DNA of 64,000 nt from an uncultured Hyphomicrobiales bacterium (GTDB lineage Bacteria; Pseudomonadota; Alphaproteobacteria; Rhizobiales; Beijerinckiaceae), in assembly GCA_903861645.1 (NCBI GenBank), contig CAIOVE010000066.1:1-64000 (forward strand). Reading direction: 5' to 3'. The notes under the pieces are model-generated. The model saw only the letters and a program-made list of their open reading frames with translations, was not told the DNA's origin and searched no databases. The position numbers and the translations under genes are program-made. This document shows, one piece after another, positions 27,794-37,596 of the stretch; the first letter of the stretch is position 1, and each line of letters begins with the position of its first letter.

Positions 27794-28747
27794 TCAGAAC
27801 TTGACGTTCGCCTGGCCCTTCAAGCCAAGCATGGCGCGGGCGTCGTCCGGCGAAGCGGCTTCGTAGCCGAGCTCCTCGATGATGGCGCGCACCTTGGCGA
27901 CCTGTTCGGCGTTGCTGGTCGACAGCTTGCCGCGGCCGATGAACAGCGAATCCTCGAGACCCACGCGCACGTTGCCGCCCATCATCGTGGCGTGCGCGCA
28001 GAACGGCATCTGCGAGCGACCCGCCGCGAGCACCGACCAACGGTAGTCCTTGCCAAACAGCTTGTCGGCGGTCTTCTTCATGAACATGAGATTGTCGATA
28101 TCGGCGCCGATGCCGCCGAGAATGCCAAAGATGATTTGCAGGAACACCGGCGGCTTGAACAGGCCGCGGTCAAGGCAATGCGCGAGGTTGTAGAGATGGC
28201 CCACGTCGTAGCACTCGTGCTCGAACTTGACGCCATGACCCTCGCCGAGATTGCGATAGATATGCTCGATGTCGCGGAAGGTGTTGCGGAAAATGTTGGC
28301 GTCCGAGCCGAGCAGATACTGCTCCTCCCAGTCGTATTTCCATTCCTTGTAGCGCGCGGCCATCGGATAGAGCGCGAAATTCATCGAACCCATGTTAAGC
28401 GAGCACATCTCGGGCGAGGCGACGAGCGGCGCGGCGAGGCGTTCCTCGATCGTCATGTTGACGCTGCCGCCGGTCGTGATGTTGACGACCGCGTTGGTGG
28501 CTTCCTTGATGCGCGGCAGGAACTGCATGAATACCTTGGGATCGGCCGAGGGCCGCCCGTTTTGCGGGTCGCGCGCGTGCAGATGGAGGATGGCGGCGCC
28601 CGCCTCTGCGGCGCCGATGGCGGAGGTCGCGATCTCGTCCGGCGTCACCGGCAGATATTGCGACATGGTCGGCGTGTGGATCGAACCCGTGATCGCGCAG
28701 GAGATGATCACCTTGTTGGCGAGGTTGCGGGGGGCGGGCTGGTTCAT
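27794..28747 (-). CDS. Beta-keto acid cleavage enzyme (BKACE, DUF849)
   Basis: A 317-residue zinc-dependent TIM-barrel enzyme. BKACEs condense a beta-keto acid with acetyl-CoA and split it into acetoacetate and a shorter acyl-CoA; 3-keto-5-aminohexanoate cleavage (lysine fermentation) and dehydrocarnitine cleavage are known reactions. Zinc ligands are visible as HLHARDP (His55, His57) and Glu265 (GLEDSLF); GGNVRVGLED and the early ITGS motif fit the family. The start overlaps the upstream livM stop by four bases. Placement beside a 3-hydroxyacyl-type dehydrogenase suggests that enzyme makes the beta-keto substrate. The exact substrate is unknown. Confidence 0.93.
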   Translation of the reverse strand: MNQPAPRNLANKVIISCAITGSIHTPTMSQYLPVTPDEIATSAIGAAEAGAAILHLHARDPQNGRPSADPKVFMQFLPRIKEATNAVVNITTGGSVNMTIEERLAAPLVASPEMCSLNMGSMNFALYPMAARYKEWKYDWEEQYLLGSDANIFRNTFRDIEHIYRNLGEGHGVKFEHECYDVGHLYNLAHCLDRGLFKPPVFLQIIFGILGGIGADIDNLMFMKKTADKLFGKDYRWSVLAAGRSQMPFCAHATMMGGNVRVGLEDSLFIGRGKLSTSNAEQVAKVRAIIEELGYEAASPDDARAMLGLKGQANVKF

Positions 28748-29799
28748 TGTGCGTCTCCCTTCGGCAGAACGGCGGTTGCTGGCTTGGCTGGAGTATAGAC
28801 CACGCGCCGCTCCAGTGGCGCGAATTCAAACCCGGTTTTCTCGACGATGTAGCCCCAGACCCCGCGCGGCGCCTTCAGCATGGCGACGATGGCCACCGCC
28901 CCGAGCATCAGCAGATAGATGGAGCCGAGGTCGGACAGCGTCTCGCGCAGCGCGAAAAAGATGATCGCGCCGACGATGGGCCCTTCGATGCGGCCTATTC
29001 CGCCGATCACCGTCATGAAGATCACGAAGGCCGTCCAGTCATTGACGCTGAACGCCGCGTCCGGCGAAATCCGTAGTTTTTGCAGGAAAATAAGGCCGCC
29101 GACCATCGCCGTGCCGAAGGCCGCGACCACATAAACGACGAGCTTGGCGCGCGTTGTCTCGACGCCGTTGGCGCTGGCGGCGATTTCATTGTGGTGAATG
29201 GCGCGCAGGGCGAGGCCCCAGCGCGAGCGCAACAGCCAGATGGTCAGGCCCATAACCAGCGCGACGAGCGCCAGCGACGACCAATAGATCGTGAATTCGC
29301 GCCCCTGACGGCTCGTCGCGATGCTCGTGATGACGCGCGTCGGCAGGCTCGTGCCCGACCCGCCGCCAAGCGCCGACATCTGTGAGGAAAAGAGCCGAAA
29401 GACCTCCGCGACCACCCACGAACCAATGGCGAAATAAGCGCCGCGCAGTCTGAACAACAGACCCGCGACGGGAACCGCGACAACGGCCGCGACAACGCCC
29501 GCGATCGCCACGGCGGCGAGCGGATGCACGCCGCCGAACATCGTCAACGCGAACATGCAGTAGCCGCCAAGCCCGACCCACGCCTGCTGACCCACGGAGA
29601 CAAGGCCCGAAAAGCCCGCCAGCAGGTTCCACAATGTGGCGAGCGCGAGATAGGCGAAGAACTGCGTCAGCAGATTGAGATTGGCCGAGCCCGCGTAATA
29701 GGGCGCGGCGGCGAGCGCGGCGACCAGCGCCAACGCGACGACGCCGCCCGCGCGGCTGGAGCGCGCGCCCCAGACGATATGAAAATCACGCGGGCTCAA
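28744..29799 (-). CDS. livM: Branched-chain-type ABC importer permease LivM
   Basis: Inner-membrane permease of the HAAT family (LivM), 351 residues with about 9-10 hydrophobic helices. Family features: the FSGLVSVGQQAWVGLGGY segment after the first helices, the cytoplasmic loop LRAIHHNEIAASANGV that contacts the ATPases, and the GGIGRIEGPIVGA loop near the C-terminus. It forms the channel with LivH and overlaps it by four bases, and it also overlaps the BKACE start by four bases, showing that transport and catabolism are translated together. It imports amino-acid-like or other carboxylic solutes. Confidence 0.93.
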   Translation of the reverse strand: MSPRDFHIVWGARSSRAGGVVALALVAALAAAPYYAGSANLNLLTQFFAYLALATLWNLLAGFSGLVSVGQQAWVGLGGYCMFALTMFGGVHPLAAVAIAGVVAAVVAVPVAGLLFRLRGAYFAIGSWVVAEVFRLFSSQMSALGGGSGTSLPTRVITSIATSRQGREFTIYWSSLALVALVMGLTIWLLRSRWGLALRAIHHNEIAASANGVETTRAKLVVYVVAAFGTAMVGGLIFLQKLRISPDAAFSVNDWTAFVIFMTVIGGIGRIEGPIVGAIIFFALRETLSDLGSIYLLMLGAVAIVAMLKAPRGVWGYIVEKTGFEFAPLERRVVYTPAKPATAVLPKGDAQ

Positions 29800-30667
29800 T
29801 GTTTCACCCGCGGAAAAAAGCCTTCTGGCCGAATGGCGAGAACGGCAAGGAAGGTCAGATGCCCCGCCAGCAATTGCCAGCCCGGATCGATCTTCGCGCC
29901 GATGGCCTGCGCGACGCCGAGCACGACGCCGCCGGCAAGCGTGCCCCAGAGATTGCCGAGTCCGCCGATGATGACGGCCTCGAACCCGAAGATCAGTCGC
30001 GACGGGCCCTGCGCGGGATCGAAATTCGCGCGCACGGCGAGAAATACGCCAGCGATGGCCACCACCGCCAGCGACAGCGCCATGGCGAGGCCAAAGACAT
30101 GACGATTGTCGAGCCCGACGAGTTGCGCCGTGGCGGGATCGTCGGAAGTCGCGCGGAACGCCCGGCCGATGGCGGTGCGATAGAACAAGGCCTGCAAGCC
30201 CGCGATCAGCAAAACCGCCACGACGAATTGCAGCGCGGGCAAGGCGCCCACCGATACGCCGGAAACCAGCGGCCAGCTCGCCGTTTCAATGGCGCCGGCG
30301 TGCAGCTTGCGGCTGTCGGCGGTAAACACCTCCAGCAACCCGTTCTGGATGATGACCGAAAGGCCAAAGGTCACGAGCAGCGGCGGCAGGAGATCATCGC
30401 CCAGCGTGTGATTGAGCAGGATGCGTTGCAGACCGTAACCGATGACCGCCATGAGCGGCACGATCAACAACAGCGACGTCAGCGGCCCCACGCCGAGCGT
30501 TTGGGTCGCGACAAGCGCCAGATAGGACGCGAGAACGATGAGATCGCCATGGGCGATATTGACCAGCCGCATCACGCCGAAAATCAGAGACAGGCCCGTG
30601 GCGAACAAGGCATAGAGGCCGCCGACCAGCACGCCCTGCAAGATGGAATTGGTCCATTCCATCGCCA

Positions 30668-30668
<1 letters not shown>
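29796..30668 (-). CDS. livH: Branched-chain-type ABC importer permease LivH
   Basis: HAAT-family permease, 290 residues, with eight or so hydrophobic helices. Typical segments: GLYALFATGLSLIFGVMRLVNIAHGD at the N-terminus (residues about 15-40), the EAA-like loop FRATSDDPATAQLVG, and the C-terminal IIGGLGNLWGTLAGGV. Either of two Mets two codons apart could start it; the first forms a TGATG overlap with livF and has GGAG upstream. It works with LivM, LivG and LivF. Confidence 0.93.
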
Positions 30669-31367
<699 letters not shown>

Positions 31368-31375
<8 letters not shown>

Positions 31376-32096
31376 CCGCGGGCAGCCCCATGTAAATTTC
31401 GGCGACCCGCGGGCTGGCGACCACCGCGCGCGGCTCGCCATCGGCGATCAACGCGCCGCCGTTCAGTACGACAAGGCGCGAGACAGCCGCGATCAGCGCG
31501 TGAACGATATGCTCGATCCAGACAATCGTGACGCCGCTGGCATGCACCTCGCGCACAAGCGCGACGAGGGCGTGACATTCCTCTTCGGTGAGGCCGCCGG
31601 CCACTTCGTCAAGCAAGAGCAACTTTGGCCGCGTCGCCAGCGCGCGCGCGAGTTCGAGGCGCTTGCGCTGCAACAGCGTGAGCGAGCCCGCGCGACGGTT
31701 GGCGATATCCGCGAGGCCACAACGATCGAGAATGTCCACGCACTCGCGGGCGAGATCGCCACCGGGCTCGGCCCGGCCGAACTCCGCGGCGACCAGCAGG
31801 TTTTCATAAACATTCAGACCGCCAAAGGGCTGCGGAATCTGGAACGAGCGAGCGACGCCAAGCCGACACCGACGCGGGGGCGAAAGGCTGGTGATATCGA
31901 CGCCATCGAGCAGAACGCGGCCGGCGTCGGGCGCGACCGCGCCGCTGATCATGCCAAACAACGTGGTCTTGCCGGCGCCGTTGGGACCAAGCACGCCCAA
32001 CGCCTCGCCGCGCGCGATGGAAAGATCGATTCCATCGGCAACGACGACGGCGCCGAAGCGCTTGGAAACACCAGCGAGCTGGAGGATGGGCGTCAT
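31368..32096 (-). CDS. livG: Branched-chain-type ABC importer ATPase LivG
   Basis: A 242-residue ABC ATPase of the LivG type. Walker A is GPNGAGKTT and Walker B is LLLLDEVAGGL with the catalytic Glu. The signature region reads SLTLLQRKRLELARAL rather than the usual LSxGQ; this degenerate form resembles other LivG proteins and probably remains functional. It forms a heterodimer with LivF. The gene follows the binding-protein gene by 24 bases. Confidence 0.94.
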
Positions 32097-32120
32097 GGCG
32101 TCAACCAGCTCGCGGCGGCG

Positions 32121-33416
32121 TCAGCTCAGGGGTTCGAGCTTGCCGCCCAGCGGCACGTCGGGCGCGGTCTTGTTCTCGGCGATGATGAGCTCGAAACCCT
32201 TCGGTCCCTTGCGCCACTGACCGGCGACAAGCGGCGTCTTGGTGACGTTCTTCACCGGCTTGCCCGTCCAGTTCACCGGCCCGACGATCGACTTGTAGTT
32301 CGTCGCGACTATGGACTCGAGAATGGACTCGGACGCCTTGACGTTCTTGGCGCGCTTGAGAACATCGACCGCGACTTCCAGCAAGGCGTGCTGGAAGCCG
32401 AGCGGCTGGGTCCACGGCCGCTTTGTCGCCGCCGTGTAGGCGTCGCACAAATCGCGCGTGCTTTGCCCTGTTAGTCCGGACTTGTAGGGATGCGTCGGCC
32501 CCCACCAGATTTCCGTCGAAAGGCCATTGCCGCGATCGCCCAGCGAATCGATGACGGCGGGGAACAGCAAGGCCTTGCCGATGGTCACGATCTTCGGCTT
32601 GAAGCCCTGCTGCGCGCATTGCGCCCAGAACGTCGCGAAATCCGGCGGGATCGCGTTGCCCGTGATGATCTCGCAGCCCGCCTGCTTGAAGGCGGTGATC
32701 TGCGCGGTGAAGTCGTTCGACATGACCTGAAAGCGGCCGGGATCGATCAGCTTGTATCCGGCCGCCGCGAGCGCCGGCGGCAGGCCGAGCTTGGGGTCGC
32801 CCCAGGCGTTGCCGTCCGCGTCGTTGGGGAAAATACCGCCCACGATCTTGTTGGTCGGCACGGTGTCCCAGAGATTCAGGAAGGCGCCTATGACGTCCTC
32901 TAGCCCCCAGAAGAAATGATACGTGTATTTGAACCCCTTCGCCGGATCGCCATTGCGACCGAAGAAATACGGTTGCCATGGACAATTGGTGGTGATGCAG
33001 GGAACCTCGTTAACCTCGGCCTGATCGGCGACGGGATTCGTCGTTTCCGGCGCGGCGGACGCGAGGATCAGATCGACCTTGTCGCGCAGGATGAGTTCGG
33101 ACGCGACCTCGGCGGCGCGGTTCGGATTCGACTGGCTGTCCTTGACGATGATCTCGACCTTCCAGGTCTTGCCGCCGCTCTGCAAACCACCAGCGAGCGC
33201 CTTGCGCACGCCGTCGAGAATGAATCCATCGGCCTCGCCGAAGCCCGCCAGCGGACCCGTTTGCGGGCTGACCATGCCGACGCGAATGACGTCGTCCGCG
33301 GCGCGCGCAACGCCCGCGCGCAGGATGGCCGGCGCCGCGACAAGGCCCGCGCCGAGCTTGACGGCGCGACGGCGCGTCACGGAGGCATTCAAGTTGAAAT
33401 CACGATCCCCGGTCAT
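32121..33416 (-). CDS. LivK-type ABC solute-binding protein (Tat signal)
   Basis: Type I periplasmic binding protein, 431 residues, cognate to the downstream LivGFHM. The N-terminus has a twin-arginine export signal (VTRRRAVKLGAGL, cleavage near ARAAD), so it is probably folded before export. Lobe motifs include IRVGMVSPQTGPLAGFGEAD near the mature start, the aromatic-rich YFFGRNGDPAKGF region, and PPDFATFWAQC. It is longer than standard LivK. The ligand is unknown. The start at 33416 is preferred over the longer frame, which carries a basic extension. Confidence 0.9.
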   Translation of the reverse strand: MTGDRDFNLNASVTRRRAVKLGAGLVAAPAILRAGVARAADDVIRVGMVSPQTGPLAGFGEADGFILDGVRKALAGGLQSGGKTWKVEIIVKDSQSNPNRAAEVASELILRDKVDLILASAAPETTNPVADQAEVNEVPCITTNCPWQPYFFGRNGDPAKGFKYTYHFFWGLEDVIGAFLNLWDTVPTNKIVGGIFPNDADGNAWGDPKLGLPPALAAAGYKLIDPGRFQVMSNDFTAQITAFKQAGCEIITGNAIPPDFATFWAQCAQQGFKPKIVTIGKALLFPAVIDSLGDRGNGLSTEIWWGPTHPYKSGLTGQSTRDLCDAYTAATKRPWTQPLGFQHALLEVAVDVLKRAKNVKASESILESIVATNYKSIVGPVNWTGKPVKNVTKTPLVAGQWRKGPKGFELIIAENKTAPDVPLGGKLEPLS

Positions 33417-33430
33417 GCGTTCCCCCTGTG

Positions 33431-34339
33431 TCAGGCGTCGCTCTCGCGCGCTTTCTTGAGATGCAGCAACACTTTCAGGCGCAAGGCGGCCTGCTCCTCG
33501 GGACTCCACTTGCGGAAGCCCTCGCCGGATTTGAACCCCAGCTTGCCCTCGTCCATCAGCTTTTGCAGCAGGGGCGAAGGCGCCGGCCGGCTGTCGATGG
33601 CCGGCAGCACGGTTTCATGAATCGCCTGCGTCAGATCGAGGCCAACCATGTCGGCGTTCTCGATCGGTCCGAGCACCGCCATGCGCCGGCCAAAGCTCGC
33701 CTTGACGACCACATCGACCGTTTCGGCATCGCAAATGCCGCTTTCAACCAGATAGATCGCCTCGCGCCAAAGCGCGTGCTGCAAGCGATTGCCGACGAAG
33801 CCCGGCACGTCCTTCTTCACGTGCACGGGCGTCTTGCCGATGGATTTATGCAACGCGATCGTCCAGTCGATCGTCTGTTGCGAGGTGCGATCCGTGCCGA
33901 TGACCTCGACCAGCGGCACGAGGAATGGCGGGTTCCACCAATGTGTGCCGACCGTGCGGGCGCCATCGACGATGTCGCGCATGATCGCGGTGATCGGGAT
34001 CACCGACGTGTTGCTGGCGAGAATCGCGTCCTTGCGCGCATGGCGCTCGACCTCGGCGAACAGCTTGCGCTTGACCTCGAGATTCTCCAGCGCCGCCTCG
34101 ACGACAAAGTCGGCGTCGCGCACCGCGCCCTCGATGGTTGAAGACGGATTGACGCGCGCGACCGCGCCCGCGTCCTCGCCGAGATCGCGCAGGTTCGCGG
34201 AAACGCGCGCCTTGAGGCTATCAAGCGCGGCTTGCGCGGGATCGTAAACCACGACCTCGTGTCCGTGCAGCGCGAAAATCTGCGCGATGCCGTGGCCCAT
34301 GAGGCCGGCGCCGAGAACGCCAATGCGAGCCTTGCTCAT
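33431..34339 (-). CDS. 3-hydroxyacyl-CoA-dehydrogenase-family enzyme (carnitine/gulonate dehydrogenase-like)
   Basis: NAD-dependent dehydrogenase of 302 residues with a Rossmann N-domain (GVLGAGLMGHGIA) and helical C-domain. All catalytic residues of the family are present: Ser112 (ASNTS), His133 (GTHWWNPP), Glu145 (LVEVIG) and Asn184 (VGNRL). The PPFLVPLVEVIG segment resembles L-carnitine and L-gulonate 3-dehydrogenases, which oxidise free hydroxy acids rather than CoA esters. In this operon it would oxidise a 3-hydroxy acid to the beta-keto acid used by BKACE, a known pairing in carnitine degradation. It lies 6 bases after the SDR gene. Confidence 0.88.
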   Translation of the reverse strand: MSKARIGVLGAGLMGHGIAQIFALHGHEVVVYDPAQAALDSLKARVSANLRDLGEDAGAVARVNPSSTIEGAVRDADFVVEAALENLEVKRKLFAEVERHARKDAILASNTSVIPITAIMRDIVDGARTVGTHWWNPPFLVPLVEVIGTDRTSQQTIDWTIALHKSIGKTPVHVKKDVPGFVGNRLQHALWREAIYLVESGICDAETVDVVVKASFGRRMAVLGPIENADMVGLDLTQAIHETVLPAIDSRPAPSPLLQKLMDEGKLGFKSGEGFRKWSPEEQAALRLKVLLHLKKARESDA

Positions 34340-34345
34340 GTTCGA

Positions 34346-35155
34346 TCAACCCGCGGTGTAGCCGCCATCGGCGTAGAGGATGTGACCGGTGTAGAAATCC
34401 GACGCCGCGGAGGCGAGGAACAACAGCGGCCCAGCCAGATCGGAGGCCTCGCCGAGCCTGCCCTTCGGCACGCGCGTCAGGAAGCCGCCACGCACCGCCT
34501 TGGCGTTGTCGTTATCCTCGAACATCCACTGCGTCAGCGGCGAGCGGAAGACGGTCGGCGCGATGGCGTTGACGGTGATGCCGGACGGACCCAGCTCGCA
34601 GCCGAGCGCCTTGGTCATGCCATCGACGGCTGACTTCGAGGCGCAATAGGCCGTGTAGCCGGCGGGATGGCCCAGCAGGCCGCGCGCCGACGACATCAGC
34701 ACGATCTTGCCGCCGCGACCCTGCGCCAGCATCTGCTTGGAACAGGCGCGCGCCATCAGCCACGACTGCGTGACGTTGGCGTCCATCACGTCGAGAAAGC
34801 GCTCGGGCGCCATGTCGACGATCTTCGAAACGTCGTTCTTGCCGGACGCGACAACGAGAATATCGACGCCGCCAAAAGCCTTGACGCCAGCCTCGACGAT
34901 TTCCGCGCAGGCCGCCTCGGTGTTGGGCCGGATGTTCAGCGCCTCGACTTTCGCGCCGAGATCGGCGCAGGCCTTGGCGGCCGCGTCGAGTTCGCTTTTC
35001 TTGCCGGCCGTCAGAACGAGATTGCATCCCGCGCCCGCCAGCACCTTGGCGGCGAGCAGGCCAAAGGCGCCCGACGCGCCGGTGACAATGGCGGTCTTGC
35101 CCTTGATGTCGAACAGCGACAGGGGATTCGCGTAAAAATCGTCGGCCATGGTCAT
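34346..35155 (-). CDS. Short-chain dehydrogenase/reductase (SDR)
   Basis: Classical SDR, 269 residues. Cofactor motif TGASGAFG near residue 25, a catalytic Ser in VLMSSARG, the YCASK catalytic pair, and the closing YADGGYTAG. The mid motif reads VVASG instead of the typical NNAG, a small deviation. The substrate is unknown, probably a hydroxy/keto acid intermediate. It is 18 bases downstream of the DctP gene and 6 upstream of the hydroxyacyl dehydrogenase, so two dehydrogenases act in one pathway. Confidence 0.87.
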   Translation of the reverse strand: MTMADDFYANPLSLFDIKGKTAIVTGASGAFGLLAAKVLAGAGCNLVLTAGKKSELDAAAKACADLGAKVEALNIRPNTEAACAEIVEAGVKAFGGVDILVVASGKNDVSKIVDMAPERFLDVMDANVTQSWLMARACSKQMLAQGRGGKIVLMSSARGLLGHPAGYTAYCASKSAVDGMTKALGCELGPSGITVNAIAPTVFRSPLTQWMFEDNDNAKAVRGGFLTRVPKGRLGEASDLAGPLLFLASAASDFYTGHILYADGGYTAG

Positions 35156-35173
35156 GTTCCCATTTTCAGCGCG

Positions 35174-36205
35174 TCAGAATTTGGCGTTATGCGCGGCGAG
35201 CGCGGCGTTCAACTCATTCAGCGCCGTGGTCGAGTCGAACCCCGCCTTGGCGGTCTCCTTGGCCCATTGCTCGGTCAGCGGCTTGGCGGCGTCCTTCCAG
35301 GCCTGAACCTGCTCGGGCTTCGGCTTGATGACTTCATGGCCCGGCTCGGCCGCGATCTTGGCGAGACCGGCCTCCTCGAAGTCGACCCATGGATCGTTGA
35401 TCTTGTTGGCCCAGTCCGTCGTGCAATGCGCGTCCAGCGCCTTGCGCTGATTGGCGGACAGGCCGTCATATTTCGCCTGATTGATGACGAGCGTGAAGAA
35501 GCCCATCTCCGTCGGCATGTCCAGATGGTACTTGAGCACCTTGTCGATGCCAAAGAGGATCGTGGAACCCCACGGGAAAACGGTCGCGTCGGCGACGCCG
35601 CGTTCCAGAATGTCGCGCGACGCCGGCGCCGACGCCTGCACGTTTGTGCCGCCCAGCAGCGTCACGAGATTGGCGATCGTGCCATCGGAGGGACGAATGC
35701 GCGCGCCCTTCACATCGGCGGGCGTCACGATGGGTTTCGAGCGCGACTGGAAATAGGCGTTGGCGCGCATGAAGGCGACGCAGAAATGAACGTCCTTCAT
35801 CTCCTTGGCCGCGTATTTCCGATACCACTCGTCGACGGCGGTCGTGCCGCGCTTGCCATCGGAAATGGTGAAGGGCAATTCCGAAGCCGCCGACAGCGGG
35901 AACCGGCCCGGCTGATAGCCCGGATTGGCCAGCGAAATGTCGGCGATGCCGTCGCGCGCGAGATCATAGCCGTCAAAGGCCTTGCCCAACTGCTCGGACG
36001 GGAACTGCGTGATGGTGATCGATCCGTTTGTCGCGGCCTTGAGGGACGCGCCCCAGGCCTCGAACGCGGGATAGAGCGGATGGGCGGGCGGCAGCCAATG
36101 CGCGAGCCGCAACGTGACCGGCGCGTCCTGCGCGAGGGCTGGAGCAACGACAATCGACGTGGTCAAACAGACGGCGGCATAAAGCGCTGAACGCAGGCGT
36201 GCCAT
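35174..36205 (-). CDS. TRAP transporter solute-binding protein (DctP family)
   Basis: Periplasmic DctP receptor, 343 residues, signal peptide ending PALAQD. Motifs: LRLAHWLPPAHPLYPAF, ARDGIADISLANPGYQPGRFPL, and the hallmark Arg/Lys region VKGARIRPS contacting a ligand carboxylate. TRAP receptors need DctQ and DctM membrane subunits; none is visible here, so it is an orphan within an operon that has its own ABC importer. It may serve a TRAP system elsewhere. A hairpin lies between the upstream cupin gene and this gene. Confidence 0.9.
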   Translation of the reverse strand: MARLRSALYAAVCLTTSIVVAPALAQDAPVTLRLAHWLPPAHPLYPAFEAWGASLKAATNGSITITQFPSEQLGKAFDGYDLARDGIADISLANPGYQPGRFPLSAASELPFTISDGKRGTTAVDEWYRKYAAKEMKDVHFCVAFMRANAYFQSRSKPIVTPADVKGARIRPSDGTIANLVTLLGGTNVQASAPASRDILERGVADATVFPWGSTILFGIDKVLKYHLDMPTEMGFFTLVINQAKYDGLSANQRKALDAHCTTDWANKINDPWVDFEEAGLAKIAAEPGHEVIKPKPEQVQAWKDAAKPLTEQWAKETAKAGFDSTTALNELNAALAAHNAKF

Positions 36206-36235
36206 GGCTTCCTCCCCGGAAGGCGAAAATTGAAG

Positions 36236-36265
36236 GGGAGCGCCCGTTGGACGCTCCCGTTTTTT
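36236..36265 (-). promoter_or_regulatory. Intercistronic hairpin between cupin and dctP genes
   Basis: GGGAGCG and CGCTCCC form a 7-bp stem with a 9-base loop. On the plus strand it is followed by GTTTTTT, but genes here are on the minus strand, where it is preceded by A residues and followed by a CCCC-TTCAATTTT stretch. It could be a partial terminator or an mRNA end that raises the level of the binding-protein transcript. Confidence 0.5.
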
Positions 36266-36269
36266 GCGC

Positions 36270-36620
36270 TCAGGCCTTGTGGCCGGGCGGATAGGGTATC
36301 ACGACGATCATCGAGCAGACGTCATTGCCGCGATTGATGATCTCGCGCACCTCATTGGCGTTGATGGTGCAGGAATCGTACTTCTTCAGCACGGTTTCCT
36401 TGCCATCGACGATGACGGTCATCTCGCCCTCGGTCACGACATAGATCTTCTCGAAGGGCGTTGAGTCCGGACCGGCGCCGCCGCCGGGCAGGAAGTGCGA
36501 CAGACCCACCCATTGATTGGTCGGGCCGCCGGCCTCGAAGCCCTGCAAGCGAAGGCCAAGGTTGCCGCGGTGATTGACGGCGTCATAAGGCTTGGCGTCG
36601 GAAAATTTCTTGGCGAGCAT
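36270..36620 (-). CDS. Small cupin-domain protein lacking standard metal His residues
   Basis: A 116-residue single-cupin protein. The conserved second half of cupin motif 1 reads FEKIYVVTEGEMTVIVDG, but the HxH that normally precedes it is replaced (PDSTPFE), and the second-motif His is also not obvious. It therefore may not bind metal in the usual way and may act as an isomerase, lyase or sensor. Its start forms a TGATG overlap with the cyclase stop, so the two are translated together and likely act on the same compound. Confidence 0.8.
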   Translation of the reverse strand: MLAKKFSDAKPYDAVNHRGNLGLRLQGFEAGGPTNQWVGLSHFLPGGGAGPDSTPFEKIYVVTEGEMTVIVDGKETVLKKYDSCTINANEVREIINRGNDVCSMIVVIPYPPGHKA

Positions 36621-37462
36621 CAGAGCGCCTCCCCGCTTTCGATCCGGTATTTCTGGCCCTTGTCGATCATGGCGACAAGACGAATGATGCAACCATCGCC
36701 GCGATCCCAGTTCCACGGGAAGAACGCGAAGGTCACGCGCTTGCCGGTGACCTTGTCGAGATCGCCGCCGACGTTCTCGATGCCGAGAATGCCATTGTTG
36801 AAGAGGATGCGATGCACGGGCTCCCACTCGGGAAAGTCGTCCTTCCAGTCGCGCCCGCCCGACCACTTGAAATATTCATCCTTGAGGTGCGGATGCAGCG
36901 GCCCGTTGCGCTGCGGACCAATGGCCGTGGCGAGCGGATGATCGTTGGCCTGCGTGTCGTGACCGACCACCTTGACCTTCTTCTCGACGAACCAGTGGCC
37001 AGCCGAGGAAACGAAGCCAGGACACTTGCAGAAGTAGTCCTCGCTGTCCTCGTACTTGTGATGCCAGCCCGTGTTGATGATCACGACATCGCCGGGACGC
37101 ACGTGCTTGCCGCCAGCCTTTTCGAGATCGTCATAGGTGATCGGCTCCCACATCTTCTTGGGGATGGAGAGCACGATGCCCGAGCCAAAGAAATGCGGCA
37201 GCGGCACTTCGTCGATGAAGGGCGTGCCCTGAACAACGTGCGCGGGCGCGTCGATATGCGTCGTGTTGTGCATGGAGGTCGTGATGCGCTGCGAAAGTAC
37301 GCCCGACTTCGCCATGTAATGGATGCGCTCGATCTTGACGTCCTCGAAATAGGGCCAGTTCGGCGACTGGTACCCGAAACGATGCGACAGGTTGTAGAAT
37401 TCCAGTCCCATCGCGTTGTCGAGATTGTCCTCGAACTCGATGCCGCGGATCTTGATGGTCAC
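36620..37462 (-). CDS. Cyclase-family metal hydrolase (kynurenine formamidase-like)
   Basis: A 280-residue hydrolase of the cyclase family. The GTG start at 37462 is chosen for the GGAGGGAC site. The metal motif HxxTHxDxPxH is present as HNTTHIDAPAHV (His65, His69, Asp71, His75); a Gly in the consensus is Thr here. Family members hydrolyse formamides, lactones or cyclic imides. It is longer than typical KynB, with several inserted aromatic stretches. First gene of the operon and divergent from IclR; it probably opens the first substrate ring or amide. Confidence 0.85.
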   Translation of the reverse strand: MTIKIRGIEFEDNLDNAMGLEFYNLSHRFGYQSPNWPYFEDVKIERIHYMAKSGVLSQRITTSMHNTTHIDAPAHVVQGTPFIDEVPLPHFFGSGIVLSIPKKMWEPITYDDLEKAGGKHVRPGDVVIINTGWHHKYEDSEDYFCKCPGFVSSAGHWFVEKKVKVVGHDTQANDHPLATAIGPQRNGPLHPHLKDEYFKWSGGRDWKDDFPEWEPVHRILFNNGILGIENVGGDLDKVTGKRVTFAFFPWNWDRGDGCIIRLVAMIDKGQKYRIESGEAL

Positions 37463-37533
37463 GTGTCCCTCCCCGAATATCGGTTGGCCTGAATTACGGC
37501 GCGCCGGACGCTTGGCGCCGGCCACTGAACCGG

Positions 37534-37563
37534 ATAATGATACACATGTATCGAAAACGTCAA
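37534..37563 (-). promoter_or_regulatory. Promoter of the BKACE operon with embedded IclR operator
   Basis: On the minus strand, TTGACG (-35) and CATTAT (-10) are 18 bases apart, about 70 bases before the cyclase GTG. In the spacer lies the inverted repeat GATACA-CA-TGTATC (37539-37552), with 6-bp arms. A repressor bound there would block RNA polymerase. The IclR gene starts 45 bases away on the other strand, so it is the likely ligand-responsive regulator of both. By-eye prediction. Confidence 0.5.
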
Positions 37564-37596
37564 TAGCGGTCTCCGGCGGAGGCGCGGGCGGGGGGA

